Assembly: GCF_019334345.1 (NCBI RefSeq)
Contig: NZ_JAHWQX010000001.1
Span: 999,001 to 1,063,000 of the forward strand
Length of the DNA stretch: 64,000 nt
Source: Neohoeflea coraliihabitans
GTDB taxonomy: Bacteria > Pseudomonadota > Alphaproteobacteria > Rhizobiales > Rhizobiaceae
Direction of reading: 5' to 3'
Of this stretch, positions 1 to 8,418 are shown one piece after another. A program made the translations under genes and the position numbers. The notes under the pieces are model-generated. The model had not been told where the DNA came from and ran no database searches. It saw only the letters and a program-made list of their open reading frames with translations. Position 1 is the stretch's first letter, and each line of letters starts with the position of its first letter.

Positions 1-2343
1 CGCTTCCGGGCGCGCGCCGCTTCCGGGTGACCATTGCAGCGCTGGTCGGATCAGATCGGCAAGGCGCTCAAGAATATCGATGCGCACCGCCCGCTTGCCG
101 AGGAAACGGAACCCCGCAAGCCGGTAAAACTGCCGGTCGATGCTCGCTTCCGTGGCAACAGAGGTGCGCCCGCTGGCCAGCAGCGGCGTCACTTCGCCAT
201 ACCCCGGCTTGTCGAGACCATCGTTTGCAACCGCCCACAACAGCGTGATCATCTCTGCCGGCGCCGGTTTCAGGAGGGCCGGAACGAACACGTGGTAGGC
301 GCCAAAACGCACGCCATACCGGCGCAGGCTGGCCCGCGCCGTCTGGTCGAGATCGCGGATCGTCTCGCTCACATCGCGCCGGAACAAGACACCGAGACTT
401 TCGGTCAACCGGAAGGCAAGACCGCGCGCCAGCCCCTCCAGATCTTCCGCCCGTGCCAGATCATCGAGGGGTTTCAGCACCGTGTTGATCTGGTGGGTGA
501 CATACCGCTCGAGCCGCGCCAGAACCACATCGCGCGCATGACCGGTCAGTTGGTCATCCGCCAGCAGGATCAGCCGCGGGCGCAGGATGTGATCGCCGGA
601 CGCCAGTCGCGCCACCGGAGCACCGAGCCAGCGCACCGTGCCGTCGGAGGCCAGCGCGAAGTCGCTGTTGCCAGCCGCATGCAGCCGCGCCGCTCGAGCC
701 TCGAATTCCAGGCCCAGAGCTTTCTGCGCCGCCGCGGATACCGCCTTCGCATCGGCCGCTTCGGCCGACGGATCGACCAGGAACCGGAAGCCGGCAAGTT
801 CGCCGACATGATGACCTTCGACGAACACATCGCCGTTGACACTGATTTCTGCTTCGAGCATCGCATTCTCTCTCAAGCGCTTCATGAGCACGGATGTCCT
901 GCGATCAACGAAGCGTTTCGTCAACCTTTCATGCAAAGCATCGGACAATCGATCTTCGATTTCGCGCGTCTTTTCGCGCCAGTGTGACGGATCGGCAAGC
1001 CAATGCGGCCGATTCGAAATGTATGTCCATGTGCGAATATTTGAAATGCGTGCCGCCAGCGTGTCGATGTCGCCCTGCGGTGAATCGCACCGCCGCACCT
1101 GTTCCGCCATGAAATCTTCCTGCACCGACCCCTTGCGAACCAGGTCGCGATAAAGAACGGCGATCAGATCCGCGTGCTGGGCCGGGGCGATGCGGCGATA
1201 ATCGGGAAGCGCGCACACCTCCCAGAGGAGTTCGACTGCTTTTTCGGTGGTCGCCATCGCACGCACTTCGAAGTCGCTCGCCAGCCGTTCCAGCGCCCGC
1301 TGATCGACGGCCGGAAGCGCACGTGTCAGCCCGGCCACAGGCGGGATCTGTTCGAGACTGTCGATCAGCGCCCCCAGCGAGCTGAAATCGAGGCCGCGGG
1401 CGCGCCATTGCAGCACCTTGACCGGTGCGAAGACGTGACTTTCCAGACGATCGACCAGCTCATCCTCGAACGGCGCGACGCGCGATGTCACTCCAAATGT
1501 GCCATCGCGCATATGCCGCCCGGCACGTCCGGCCACCTGCGCGAATTCGCCGGGATTGAGCCGCCGATGCGTGTAACCGTCAAATTTGCGATCCTGCGCG
1601 AAGGCGACATGATCGACATCGAGATTGAGTCCCATGCCGATTGCATCGGTCGCCACGAGATATTCGACGTCGCCGTTCTGGTAGAGCTCGACCTGGGCAT
1701 TGCGGGTGCGCGGGCTCAGCGCTCCCAGCACCACCGCAGCGCCGCCCCGTTGCCTGCGGATCAGCTCGGCAATCGCGTAAACCTCATCGGCCGAGAATGC
1801 GACGATCGCCGAACGGCGCGGCAAGCGGGTGATCTTCTTCGATCCACTGTACAGCAATTGCGACAACCGCGGCCGCTCGACCACCGTCAGCCCTGGCAGC
1901 AACGTCTCGAGCAGGCCACGCATCGAACCCGATCCGAGCAGCAGCGTCTCTTCGCGTCCGCGCAGCGACAGGATGCGGTCGGTAAACACGTGCCCGCGTT
2001 CGAGATCGCCGGCCAGTTGCACCTCGTCGACCGCCACGAATGCAACGTCGGCGTCGCGCGGCATGGCCTCGACCGTGCACACCGCATAGGGCGCATTGGG
2101 CGGCGAGATCTTTTCCTCGCCCGTGACCAGCGACACCTTGGCCGCGCCAACCTTCTCGACCATGCGCTGGTAAACTTCACGCGCCAGCAGCCGCAATGGC
2201 AACCCGATGATGCCCGAGGAGTGCGCTGCCATGCGCTCGATCGCGAAATGCGTCTTGCCGGTATTGGTCGGCCCGAGCACGGCGGTGACACCGCGCCCGG
2301 ACAATATAAGCGGCGGCCTGGAAGAAGGGGGAAAAGAGGACAT
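1..2343 (-). CDS. Suv3-like ATP-dependent RNA/DNA helicase, 3' end outside window
   Basis: This is a superfamily 2 helicase of the Suv3 type, the family of the mitochondrial degradosome helicase, which in Alphaproteobacteria is a cytoplasmic protein of unclear role in RNA turnover. The reading frame is open over about 781 codons and runs off the window start, so the C-terminus is missing. Visible motifs are a Walker A element GPTNTGKT near residue 24-31, the Walker B-like DEVQ near residue 115, and VAGRAGR (motif VI) near residue 268, followed by a long C-terminal region typical of this family. The start ATG at 2341-2343 gives MSSFPPSSRPPL, and the P-loop follows at the expected distance. Several long opposite-strand open frames over this gene are shadows caused by high GC3. 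A LexA-type box lies about 155 bp upstream, but whether it controls this gene is unknown. Confidence 0.9.
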   Translation of the reverse strand, partial: MSSFPPSSRPPLILSGRGVTAVLGPTNTGKTHFAIERMAAHSSGIIGLPLRLLAREVYQRMVEKVGAAKVSLVTGEEKISPPNAPYAVCTVEAMPRDADVAFVAVDEVQLAGDLERGHVFTDRILSLRGREETLLLGSGSMRGLLETLLPGLTVVERPRLSQLLYSGSKKITRLPRRSAIVAFSADEVYAIAELIRRQRGGAAVVLGALSPRTRNAQVELYQNGDVEYLVATDAIGMGLNLDVDHVAFAQDRKFDGYTHRRLNPGEFAQVAGRAGRHMRDGTFGVTSRVAPFEDELVDRLESHVFAPVKVLQWRARGLDFSSLGALIDSLEQIPPVAGLTRALPAVDQRALERLASDFEVRAMATTEKAVELLWEVCALPDYRRIAPAQHADLIAVLYRDLVRKGSVQEDFMAEQVRRCDSPQGDIDTLAARISNIRTWTYISNRPHWLADPSHWREKTREIEDRLSDALHERLTKRFVDRRTSVLMKRLRENAMLEAEISVNGDVFVEGHHVGELAGFRFLVDPSAEAADAKAVSAAAQKALGLEFEARAARLHAAGNSDFALASDGTVRWLGAPVARLASGDHILRPRLILLADDQLTGHARDVVLARLERYVTHQINTVLKPLDDLARAEDLEGLARGLAFRLTESLGVLFRRDVSETIRDLDQTARASLRRYGVRFGAYHVFVPALLKPAPAEMITLLWAVANDGLDKPGYGEVTPLLASGRTSVATEASIDRQFYRLAGFRFLGKRAVRIDILERLADLIRPALQWSPGSGARPEA

Positions 2344-2496
2344 AAGGGTCCTGGTGTTGCGAACTGATCGGCGGATGGCTGGCGGCGCCGGCTGTCCGAG
2401 CCTTGCAGCCACCATATAGGGCGTCGCAGGGCTGAGCAAAAGGCCTGTTCAGGGCCGCCCGCAGTTCGAACTTTTCCGGTGACGTCTTAAGATTTG

Positions 2497-2511
2497 GAAC
2501 AGGGGCGGAAC
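2497..2511. promoter_or_regulatory. Candidate LexA (SOS) box, copy 1
   Basis: The sequence shows GAAC, seven bases, then GAAC. This is the reverse complement of the GTTC-N7-GTTC direct repeat known as the alphaproteobacterial LexA operator. It is followed immediately by GAATC at 2512 and again at 2523. The regulated transcript is not known: the candidates are the helicase on the minus strand or a short plus-strand transcript. Confidence 0.55.
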
Positions 2512-2556
2512 GAATCGGCGACGAATCGCTGACTCGTCCAGGTTGCGGCTTTGTTC

Positions 2557-2709
2557 ATGACTATATCTGCCCATTACGGACTGCCTGCCCCCCACATCGT
2601 GAATCTTCTGCTCAATGACACGTCCCAAACACCGGCAAATATCCCGCCAAAGGTTAATGCCCGCCCGCAGCCATTGGCTCCTCCACACGGCGGCCTTGCA
2701 TCGAAATGA
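2557..2709 (+). other. Possible 50-codon ORF after LexA box copy 1 (doubtful)
   Basis: An ATG at 2557 opens a frame of 50 codons starting MTISAHYGLPAPHIVNLLLN and ending at TGA 2707-2709. It begins 46 bases after the LexA-type box. There is no clear ribosome binding site, third-position GC is lower than in real genes here, and the predicted peptide has no recognisable motif. It is listed only because an SOS-induced small protein would look like this. Confidence 0.15.
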
Positions 2710-2778
2710 ATTTCGTTAACCTTTCCAAATATTTGGTTAAATGTTTGCGCAGAATTGGCGGTTCTCCGTTAACACTCA

Positions 2779-2793
2779 GAACGAGCCCGGAAC
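2779..2793. promoter_or_regulatory. Candidate LexA (SOS) box, copy 2
   Basis: This is a second GAAC-N7-GAAC box, 282 bp from the first, with different bases in the spacer but the same right-hand half-site and the same downstream repeat. The following TTTGTTCA string lies at the same offset (47 bases from the repeat start) in both copies, so the two units are homologous elements and not chance boxes. No obvious gene follows on the plus strand. Confidence 0.55.
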
Positions 2794-2948
2794 GAATCGG
2801 CGACGAATCAGCGATCTAGAAATGTTGGCCGTTTGTTCACGGCAGATCTTGTGGGTGCGTCCCGGCCCTGACACCAGAATTTCGCCCCATGCCGCTTTAC
2901 AGCCGCATGCGGCGTCCCTTACCCGTTAACCTTTGAAGGTGATGCAAG

Positions 2949-2973
2949 CAAAAACGCCCCCTTGCGGGGGCGT
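2949..2973 (-). terminator. Rho-independent terminator of phaAB
   Basis: An 8-bp perfect stem ACGCCCCC / GGGGGCGT with a four-base loop lies at 2954-2973. It is followed on the minus strand by a run of five T. It sits 65 bp past the phaB stop codon, as expected for the end of the phaA-phaB transcript. Confidence 0.85.
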
Positions 2974-3038
2974 TCGCTCTTAACGATTGCGATGGCTGTT
3001 CAAGCCTCGCGGGCAGCCCTGTTTTCCTGCCCGGGACT

Positions 3039-3764
3039 TCAAGCGAAATATTGCCCGCCATTCGCCGTCAGCGTAGCTCCGGTTATGAAGCCCGCATCTT
3101 CGGCCGCAAGAAACACGACGCATCGCGCAATTTCCGACGGCTCGCCCAGGCGGCCGACCGGGATCTGCGGAATGATGCGCTCGTTGAGCACCTTCTCGTC
3201 GATCGCCTTGACCATGTCGGTGCCGATGTAGCCGGGACAAATGGCATTGACCGTGATCCCGGCCCGCGCGCCCTCCTGCGCCAGGGCCTTGGTGAAGCCG
3301 AGGTCGCCGGCTTTCGCCGCCGAATAATTCACCTGTCCCGCCTGACCCTTCTGGCCGTTGATCGAAGAGATGTTGATGATCCGTCCGAACTTGCGTTCAC
3401 GCATCCCCTTCCAGATCGGATGGGTCATGTTGTAAAGGCCCGTCAGATTGGTATTGATCACCGCGTTCCACATATCCGGCGACATCTTGTGGAACATCGC
3501 ATCCCGCGTGATCCCCGCATTGTTGACGAGAACATCCACCGGCCCGATCTCTTCGGTGACTTTGGCGATCCCCGCTTCACAGGCGCCGTAGTCGGATACG
3601 TCCCACTTATAGGTGGAAATGCCGGTGGCATCGCTGAACGCTTTCGCCTTTTCATCATTGCCCGCATAGGTCGCGGCGACGCGATATCCGGCATCCCGCA
3701 ACGCCAGCGAGATCGCTTCGCCGATGCCGCGCGATCCTCCGGTCACCAGTGCTACCCGTTCCAT
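3039..3764 (-). CDS. phaB: Acetoacetyl-CoA reductase
   Basis: This NADPH-dependent short-chain dehydrogenase reduces acetoacetyl-CoA to (R)-3-hydroxybutyryl-CoA for polyhydroxybutyrate synthesis in the cytoplasm. The 241-residue protein starts [17 protein letters not shown], with the glycine-rich cofactor loop at once, then NNAG near 81-84 and the catalytic Ser134, Tyr147 and Lys151 in the NISSING...YSAAK region. The start at 3764 is preferred over an upstream in-frame ATG because a GAGGAG ribosome site lies just before it and the length matches the PhaB family. It follows phaA on the same strand with a hairpin in the gap and ends before a strong terminator. The general fabG paralogue is an alternative, but the adjacent phaA and phaR make PhaB much more likely. 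Confidence 0.94.
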   Translation of the reverse strand: MERVALVTGGSRGIGEAISLALRDAGYRVAATYAGNDEKAKAFSDATGISTYKWDVSDYGACEAGIAKVTEEIGPVDVLVNNAGITRDAMFHKMSPDMWNAVINTNLTGLYNMTHPIWKGMRERKFGRIINISSINGQKGQAGQVNYSAAKAGDLGFTKALAQEGARAGITVNAICPGYIGTDMVKAIDEKVLNERIIPQIPVGRLGEPSEIARCVVFLAAEDAGFITGATLTANGGQYFA

Positions 3765-3838
3765 ACTGCTCTCCTCATTCATGCTGCTGATTGCATCCGC
3801 GGTCTTGTCGGCCACGTTCGCACGAGTCTCATTGTCCG

Positions 3839-3860
3839 CGCGCCTCCTTTCGGAGGCGCG
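3839..3860 (-). other. Intercistronic hairpin between phaA and phaB
   Basis: A perfect 9-bp stem (CGCGCCTCC / GGAGGCGCG) closes a four-base loop that reads GAAA, a GNRA tetraloop, on the transcribed strand. No T run follows, so it is not a classical terminator. It may stabilise or process the phaAB mRNA; this is inference. Confidence 0.5.
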
Positions 3861-3878
3861 TCCCTTGTCTGCTCCGCC

Positions 3879-5060
3879 TCAGGGGCGCTCGACACACATG
3901 GCAACGCCCATGCCGCCGCCGATGCAAAGGGTTGCTAGCCCCTTCTTGGCATCGCGCCGCTGCATCTCGTACATCAGCGTCGTGAAGATCCGCGCGCCCG
4001 AGGCACCGATCGGATGACCGAGCGCGATCGCGCCGCCATTGACGTTCACGATATCGAGATCCCAGCCCATATCCTTGTTGACGGCACAGGCCTGCGCCGC
4101 AAACGCTTCATTCGCCTCGACCAGATCGAGGTCACTCGCCGACCAGCCGGCCTTCTCCAATGCCCGGCGCGACGCCGGAATCGGTCCCGTTCCCATGATC
4201 TGCGGATCCACCCCGGCCGTCGCCCAGGAGACGATACGGGCCAGCGGCTTGATGCCGCGCTTTTCGGCTTCTTCGGCAGACATCAGCACCACTGCGGCAG
4301 CCCCGTCATTGATGCCTGAAGCGTTGGCCGCCGTGACGCTGCCCTCCTTGTCGAAGGCAGGGCGCAATTTTTGCACGCCCTCAATCGTCACGCCGTGCTT
4401 GATGTATTCATCATCCTCAACGACCGTTTCGCTCTTGCGGCTCTTCACGGTGAACGGCGCGATCTCGTCTTTGAACCGCCCGGCTTTCTGCGCCCGCTCC
4501 GCCTTGTTCTGCGAAGCGACGGCGAAATTGTCCTGCTCGTCGCGCGACAGCTGCCACTGGCGGGCGATATTTTCCGCTGTATTGCCCATGTGATAGCCGT
4601 AGAAGGCGTCGGTCAGCCCATCCTTGATCATCGTGTCGATCATTTTCATGTCGCCCATCTTCACGCCGGAACGCAGATGCGCGCAATGCGGCGCCATCGA
4701 CATCGATTCCTGACCGCCTGCCACGATGATCGATGCATCGCCCGTGGCGATCTGCTGCATGCCGATGGCGATCGTGCGCAGGCCCGAACCGCAGAGCTGA
4801 TTGAGGCCCCATGCCGTCGTCTCGTCCGGGCAACCGGCCGCCATCGCCGCCTGGCGCGCCGGGTTCTGACCTTCACCGGCCGACAGCACCTGTCCCATGA
4901 TCACCTCGTCGACCTCCTTGGCGTCGACGCCGGCGCGCTGCAGTGCCGCCTTTATCGCTGCGGCGCCCAGCTCATGCGCGGGAACATTGGCAAAGGCACC
5001 ATTGAAGGCTCCGACTGGCGTGCGGGCCGCGCTGGCAATGACAATCTCGGAAGTTGACAT
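3879..5060 (-). CDS. phaA: Acetyl-CoA acetyltransferase (beta-ketothiolase)
   Basis: This thiolase condenses two acetyl-CoA to acetoacetyl-CoA, the first step of polyhydroxybutyrate synthesis. The 393-residue length is typical. Nucleophile Cys90 sits in NQLCGSGLR, His349 in [10 protein letters not shown], and the second catalytic cysteine Cys379 in CIGGGMG, matching the biosynthetic thiolase pattern. The start ATG at 5060 ([10 protein letters not shown]) is preferred to an ATG two codons upstream because the AGAGGAA site is then at normal spacing. The gene is followed by phaB in the same operon and divergent from the regulator phaR, which probably controls it. Confidence 0.95.
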   Translation of the reverse strand: MSTSEIVIASAARTPVGAFNGAFANVPAHELGAAAIKAALQRAGVDAKEVDEVIMGQVLSAGEGQNPARQAAMAAGCPDETTAWGLNQLCGSGLRTIAIGMQQIATGDASIIVAGGQESMSMAPHCAHLRSGVKMGDMKMIDTMIKDGLTDAFYGYHMGNTAENIARQWQLSRDEQDNFAVASQNKAERAQKAGRFKDEIAPFTVKSRKSETVVEDDEYIKHGVTIEGVQKLRPAFDKEGSVTAANASGINDGAAAVVLMSAEEAEKRGIKPLARIVSWATAGVDPQIMGTGPIPASRRALEKAGWSASDLDLVEANEAFAAQACAVNKDMGWDLDIVNVNGGAIALGHPIGASGARIFTTLMYEMQRRDAKKGLATLCIGGGMGVAMCVERP

Positions 5061-5398
5061 GAACATTTCCTCTTTGGATTCTGATTTCCGAGACCCTGCC
5101 GCACCGCCCTGTTGCTGTCAAACAAATGCATGCAACCGGGCAAAACGTGAAGCCCCACGCGCCTCGTCGTCTCTGGCAGATCTGGCGCGCCCGCACCGGG
5201 CATTCACTGCAACGCACAAATGATTTGTCAAAAACGTCGGATTTCGCCTAAGCTCCCGCCGGGCGAAGTCGTCCGCAACGCACCTTCCGGGGTGCCGGCC
5301 AGTGGCAAACGGCTTCGAAGCGGGCCGCCGGGCATTAGGTTTCGCGACCAGGTTTGCATCGGTCGACCGCCAGCACTGAAACGGAGAGGGACCGCTGC
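5061..5398. promoter_or_regulatory. Divergent phaA/phaR control region
   Basis: This 338-bp gap separates phaA from the divergent regulator phaR and contains no credible ORF. It holds TGC/GCA-rich stretches, including TGCATGCA at 5127-5134. PhaR proteins are known to bind TGC-rich motifs in phasin and pha promoters, so this is the natural place for an operator. No exact site can be assigned from sequence alone. Confidence 0.45.
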
Positions 5399-6022
5399 AT
5401 GGCGAAGAAAGACGGGCCGATCATCATCAAGAAATATGCCAACCGGCGGCTCTACAACACGGGCACAAGCACCTATGTGACGCTCGATGATCTCGCAGTG
5501 ATGGTCAAGAAGGGGGAAGATTTCGCGGTCCAGGACGCCAAGTCAGGCGAAGATATCACCCATTCCGTACTCACCCAGATCATTTTCGAGCAGGAATCCA
5601 AGACCGGAAATACGCTGCTTCCCGTTTCCTTCCTGCGCCAGCTCATCTCCTATTACGGCGATCAGCTGCAAATGGTCGTGCCGAGCTATCTCGAGCAGTC
5701 GATGGCTGCGCTTTCGGAGCAGCAGGAACAGGTGCGCGACCAGTTGACCCGGCAGCTCGGGGAAAACCCCGTGACCCGCAACATGCAGATTCCGCTGCAG
5801 GTGATGGAGGAGACCGTACGCCGCAACACCGAGATGTTTCAGAAGGCAATGGCGATGTTCTCGCCATTTGCGATGCCGACCGGCAATGTGTCCGCCGATG
5901 GTGATTCCGAAACACCCGGCGAAGACCGCAACGCCGCTTCCAGTCCGAAAGACAAGGACCTAGAGGATCTGAAAACGCAACTGAAAGCGCTGCAGGACCG
6001 CATCGATACAATTGGACGCTGA
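5399..6022 (+). CDS. phaR: Polyhydroxyalkanoate synthesis repressor
   Basis: PhaR is a DNA-binding repressor that also binds PHB granules and so couples phasin and pha gene expression to polymer content. The 207-residue protein starts MAKKDGPIIIKKYANRRLYN, the highly conserved PHB/PHA accumulation regulator DNA-binding domain (about residues 8-68), followed by PHB_acc repeats and a charged, variable C-terminal tail. The ATG at 5399 has a GGAGAGGG ribosome site and starts exactly at the family N-terminus; an earlier in-frame start at 5354 lacks this support. The gene is divergent from phaA. Confidence 0.95.
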   Translation: MAKKDGPIIIKKYANRRLYNTGTSTYVTLDDLAVMVKKGEDFAVQDAKSGEDITHSVLTQIIFEQESKTGNTLLPVSFLRQLISYYGDQLQMVVPSYLEQSMAALSEQQEQVRDQLTRQLGENPVTRNMQIPLQVMEETVRRNTEMFQKAMAMFSPFAMPTGNVSADGDSETPGEDRNAASSPKDKDLEDLKTQLKALQDRIDTIGR

Positions 6023-6194
6023 TCGCTCATTGGCAGCGCATAGCCGCCTTCCACCGGCCCACATCGGAAAAACACCTTTGACGAAATTGACGTAAAGGAA
6101 GACTGGCCTCCCGCGCCGGCGGCGCCTATCGTGCCTGCCGGCAATGCGCGCATGCCGCATGTCCTTCTTTCGTACCTTCTTGCAGGAGACCCAA

Positions 6195-6626
6195 GTGGCA
6201 ACTCTGACGCTGACCCAAGCCAACACGATCATCTCTGCCGCCTTCAAGCACGCCGAGAAGCTCAGTCTGGCGCCCCTGACCGTGGTGGTTCTCGATCCCG
6301 GCGGTCACATGATCGCCTTGCAGCGCCAGGATGGCTCTTCGATCCTGCGCTGCGAGATTGCCACCGGCAAGGCTTTCGGCGCGCTCGCCCTCGGCCTCGG
6401 ATCACGCAAGGTCAGCGCCATGGCCATTGAACGCCCGCATTTCCTCGAGGGGTTGTCCGGAGTTTCCGGTGGCCGCATTGTTCCGGTTCCAGGTGGCGTC
6501 TTGGTGCGCGACAGCGAAGGTGCGATCATTGGCGCCGTTGGCATCACCGGCGACACCTCGGACAATGACGAAGCCTGTGCCATCGCCGGCATCGAGGCCG
6601 CTGACCTGACGGCTGACGGCGGCTGA
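6195..6626 (+). CDS. GlcG/HbpS family protein
   Basis: This 143-residue protein belongs to the GlcG/HbpS (DUF336) family, small alpha/beta proteins of mostly unknown function, some of which bind haem or corrinoids. Typical features are the central LAPLTVVVLDPGGHMIALQR strand-loop, the KAFGALALG helix, and GGVLVRDSEGAIIGAVGITG near the C-terminus. I chose the GTG at 6195 because AGGAG stands just upstream; an in-frame ATG at 6159 would add 12 residues. It stands alone between phaR and a convergent membrane protein, so context gives no function. Confidence 0.75.
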   Translation: MATLTLTQANTIISAAFKHAEKLSLAPLTVVVLDPGGHMIALQRQDGSSILRCEIATGKAFGALALGLGSRKVSAMAIERPHFLEGLSGVSGGRIVPVPGGVLVRDSEGAIIGAVGITGDTSDNDEACAIAGIEAADLTADGG

Positions 6627-6633
6627 GCTTGCC

Positions 6634-7098
6634 TTAAAGGCCGATCGACACGTCGCGCCTGGCCGAGCGGATTGACACCGAAAATCCGGCAATGACGTCA
6701 ATGAAGGCGATCACCATCAGGATGAAGAAGACATCCGTCGCCGCGTCGGCAACGAGCAGAAACTCGACCAGGAAGGCGACGAAGACCAGCATCGACAGCA
6801 AGTGATCACGCACCGATCCCGCGCCGGCACGCGTGGCTTTCAAAATTTCAAGGAACAGGATGAGCAGCGCCACAACGATCAGCAGATCACCAAGGCTCAT
6901 CTCCCACACCGCACCGGATAACATCGGAACGCTGAGCAGGGTGGTACCCAGAGTGATCCCGGTTGCGCCCACGCCATCCGCGCCCATATCCGTGACCATC
7001 GGATCAGCTCCGAAAATGAACAGATCGCCGGCGAGATCGAGCAGGATCCCGTTATAGATGAGAAACGGTATGATCATCAGCGGGATGGCGGCCAGCAT
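6634..7098 (-). CDS. Conserved integral membrane protein, unknown function
   Basis: I do not recognise a named family. The 154-residue protein has about four hydrophobic segments: MLAAIPLMIIPFLIYNGILL at the N-terminus, a weak one around residues 40-60, LGDLLIVVALLILFLEIL, and MLVFVAFLVEFLLV continuing into VFFILMVIAFIDVIAG. The end is short, basic and cytoplasmic (SIRSARRDVSIGL). The start at 7098 has a CGGAG ribosome site. It is convergent with the GlcG-type gene and upstream of nothing obvious, so no role is proposed. Confidence 0.6.
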   Translation of the reverse strand: MLAAIPLMIIPFLIYNGILLDLAGDLFIFGADPMVTDMGADGVGATGITLGTTLLSVPMLSGAVWEMSLGDLLIVVALLILFLEILKATRAGAGSVRDHLLSMLVFVAFLVEFLLVADAATDVFFILMVIAFIDVIAGFSVSIRSARRDVSIGL

Positions 7099-7303
7099 GC
7101 AAATCTCCGAAACGCAACAACGAGGATCACTGCGCCTCAAGCACATTCTCCACGGCTGAAAATGTGCCCCGTTGAACCCCGCCCGGCAAGAGGCAACAGG
7201 ATGTGCAGATCGAATTCTGACCGGTTTCAGGCGCCCGGTCGGCGCCCCGCGCCGCAGGCTTGAATATCAGCCTGCCACGGCAACCCGAGAAGACTCAAAC
7301 GCC

Positions 7304-7328
7304 AAAAGCCGACCCGATGGGCCGGCTT
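7304..7328 (-). terminator. Terminator of rpmF
   Basis: A 10-bp stem with one mismatch (7306-7315 with 7319-7328) and a three-base loop is followed on the minus strand by TTTT. It lies about 30 bp past the rpmF stop codon. Confidence 0.7.
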
Positions 7329-7357
7329 GGCAGTCGCAGACACTGAAGTCGGTCGTG

Positions 7358-7543
7358 CTAGGCGTTTTCTTTCGGCGTCAACACTTGCCGACCGCGATAC
7401 ATACCGGTCTTCAGATCGATATGATGCGGACGACGCAGTTCGCCGGAATTCTTGTCCTCGACATAGGTCGGGGCCTTCAGCGCATCGGCGGCACGCCGCA
7501 TGCCACGCTTGGAAGGAGTGGTTTTCCGCTTCGGAACAGCCAT
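7358..7543 (-). CDS. rpmF: 50S ribosomal protein L32
   Basis: The 61-residue basic protein [20 protein letters not shown]... is the alphaproteobacterial form of ribosomal protein L32, with the conserved [18 protein letters not shown]-like start and the [16 protein letters not shown] end. It lacks zinc-binding cysteines, as is usual for this clade. The start at 7543 follows the family; an upstream in-frame start would add ten unrelated residues. Its neighbourhood with mtgA and a prenyl synthase is common in Rhizobiales. Confidence 0.96.
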   Translation of the reverse strand: MAVPKRKTTPSKRGMRRAADALKAPTYVEDKNSGELRRPHHIDLKTGMYRGRQVLTPKENA

Positions 7544-7702
7544 GATAAGCTCCAGTTTGATCTCACTGCACACCTTGCGCGCCGCCAGTTGAGCCGGACC
7601 TGCATGTGTGATTTCAGGAATTGGCCGGGCTTATACATCGCTTCAGGCGCTTTGACCAGACTCGCCAATCGTGTTTTTGCGCGTTTATCGCCCTGCCTGG
7701 CA

Positions 7703-8341
7703 TCAAACTTCCTCCTCCGCGACGACAGCGTCTTCGGCAAAGCCGGCCTGCTCCCATTCTTGCCAGGCGGGCAGAGCCTTCATGCGATCCATATAGGCCC
7801 GCGTCACCGCGTCGGTTTCAAAGGCGTAGACCACAAACCGATTGACCACCGGCGCAAACATGGCATCGGCAATCGAGAAACTGCCGCACAGGAACGGACC
7901 GCCGGAATCCGCCAGTGCCTTGCCCCAAAGTGTCTTAATGCGCGCGACATCACCCGCCACCTCAGCGCCGGTCTTGATAGGCGCCGGAGTGCGCCGCATG
8001 TTCATCGGGCAGGCGGCCCGCAGTGCCGAAAAGCCTGTCGCCATCTCGCACGCCATCGCCATGGCGCGGCTGCGCCACAATGGATCGGCCGGCCACAGCC
8101 CCGTTTCGGGAAGTTTTCGCGCCACATGATCGAGGATGGCCAGCGATTCAGGCAGGACAAGGTCGCCATCGGCAAGAACCGGCACCTTGCCGCTCGGCGA
8201 CATCGCCCTGATCTCCGGATGGCCATGATCATGATCAAACCACAGTTGCACTTCCTCGAAGGGGATGCCCGCATGGCGCAGCCCGATCCACGGGCGAAAA
8301 GACCACGATGAATAATTCTTGTTCCCGATGTAAAGCTTCAT
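7703..8341 (-). CDS. Glutathione S-transferase family protein
   Basis: The protein has 212 residues. An N-terminal thioredoxin-fold domain (MKLYIGNKNYSSWSFRPWIGLRH, with the SGKVPVL and ESLAILDHVAR glutathione-binding segments at about 50-75) is followed by an all-helical C-terminal domain containing FSIADAMFAPVVNR. It probably conjugates or reduces small electrophiles with glutathione in the cytosol; the substrate is unknown. The start ATG at 8341 has GGAGG directly upstream, so the 10-residue longer frame is rejected. The gene sits between mtgA and rpmF on the same strand. Confidence 0.9.
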   Translation of the reverse strand: MKLYIGNKNYSSWSFRPWIGLRHAGIPFEEVQLWFDHDHGHPEIRAMSPSGKVPVLADGDLVLPESLAILDHVARKLPETGLWPADPLWRSRAMAMACEMATGFSALRAACPMNMRRTPAPIKTGAEVAGDVARIKTLWGKALADSGGPFLCGSFSIADAMFAPVVNRFVVYAFETDAVTRAYMDRMKALPAWQEWEQAGFAEDAVVAEEEV

Positions 8342-8418
8342 GCTGCCTCCGCATCCGCTCGTTTGCGGCACGAAGGGTTACACAGGCAAACCGGGCGATG
8401 CCAGTTAGAACGGCTGAT

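Larger units (their letters stand above)
2506..2839. repeat. Direct repeat pair of about 52 bp, 282 bp apart
   Basis: Units 2506-2557 and 2788-2839 share 22 identical bases at the start and TTTGTTCA at the end, with about half of the bases between matching. Each unit has GAATC twice with an 11-base period. The preserved length argues for duplication of a regulatory unit. Confidence 0.6.
2344..2948. other. Non-coding region with duplicated LexA-box element
   Basis: No convincing gene is visible between the helicase start and the phaB terminator. The stretch holds two copies of a roughly 50-bp element (2506-2557 and 2788-2839) that begin with the same 22 bases, and each begins inside a GAAC-N7-GAAC box. 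Between them is a perfect 12-bp palindrome CCAAATATTTGG at 2725-2736. Five GANTC sites (CcrM methylation motif) cluster in the two elements. A 50-codon plus-strand frame (2557-2709) starts at the end of the first element, but its codon use is not like that of the neighbours. The region could drive a small SOS RNA or peptide; this is inference. Confidence 0.5.

Noticed and set aside
34-2367. Long plus-strand open frames (317 and 397 codons) over the window start
   Set aside because: They are antisense to the Suv3-like helicase, whose minus-strand frame shows clear helicase motifs. The plus-strand products are Arg/His/Gln-rich without any known motif.
2344-2948. Chromosome replication origin
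   Set aside because: GANTC clusters and AT-rich palindromes are suggestive, but I see no DnaA boxes (TTATCCACA type) and no typical origin neighbours such as hemE, parAB or dnaA.
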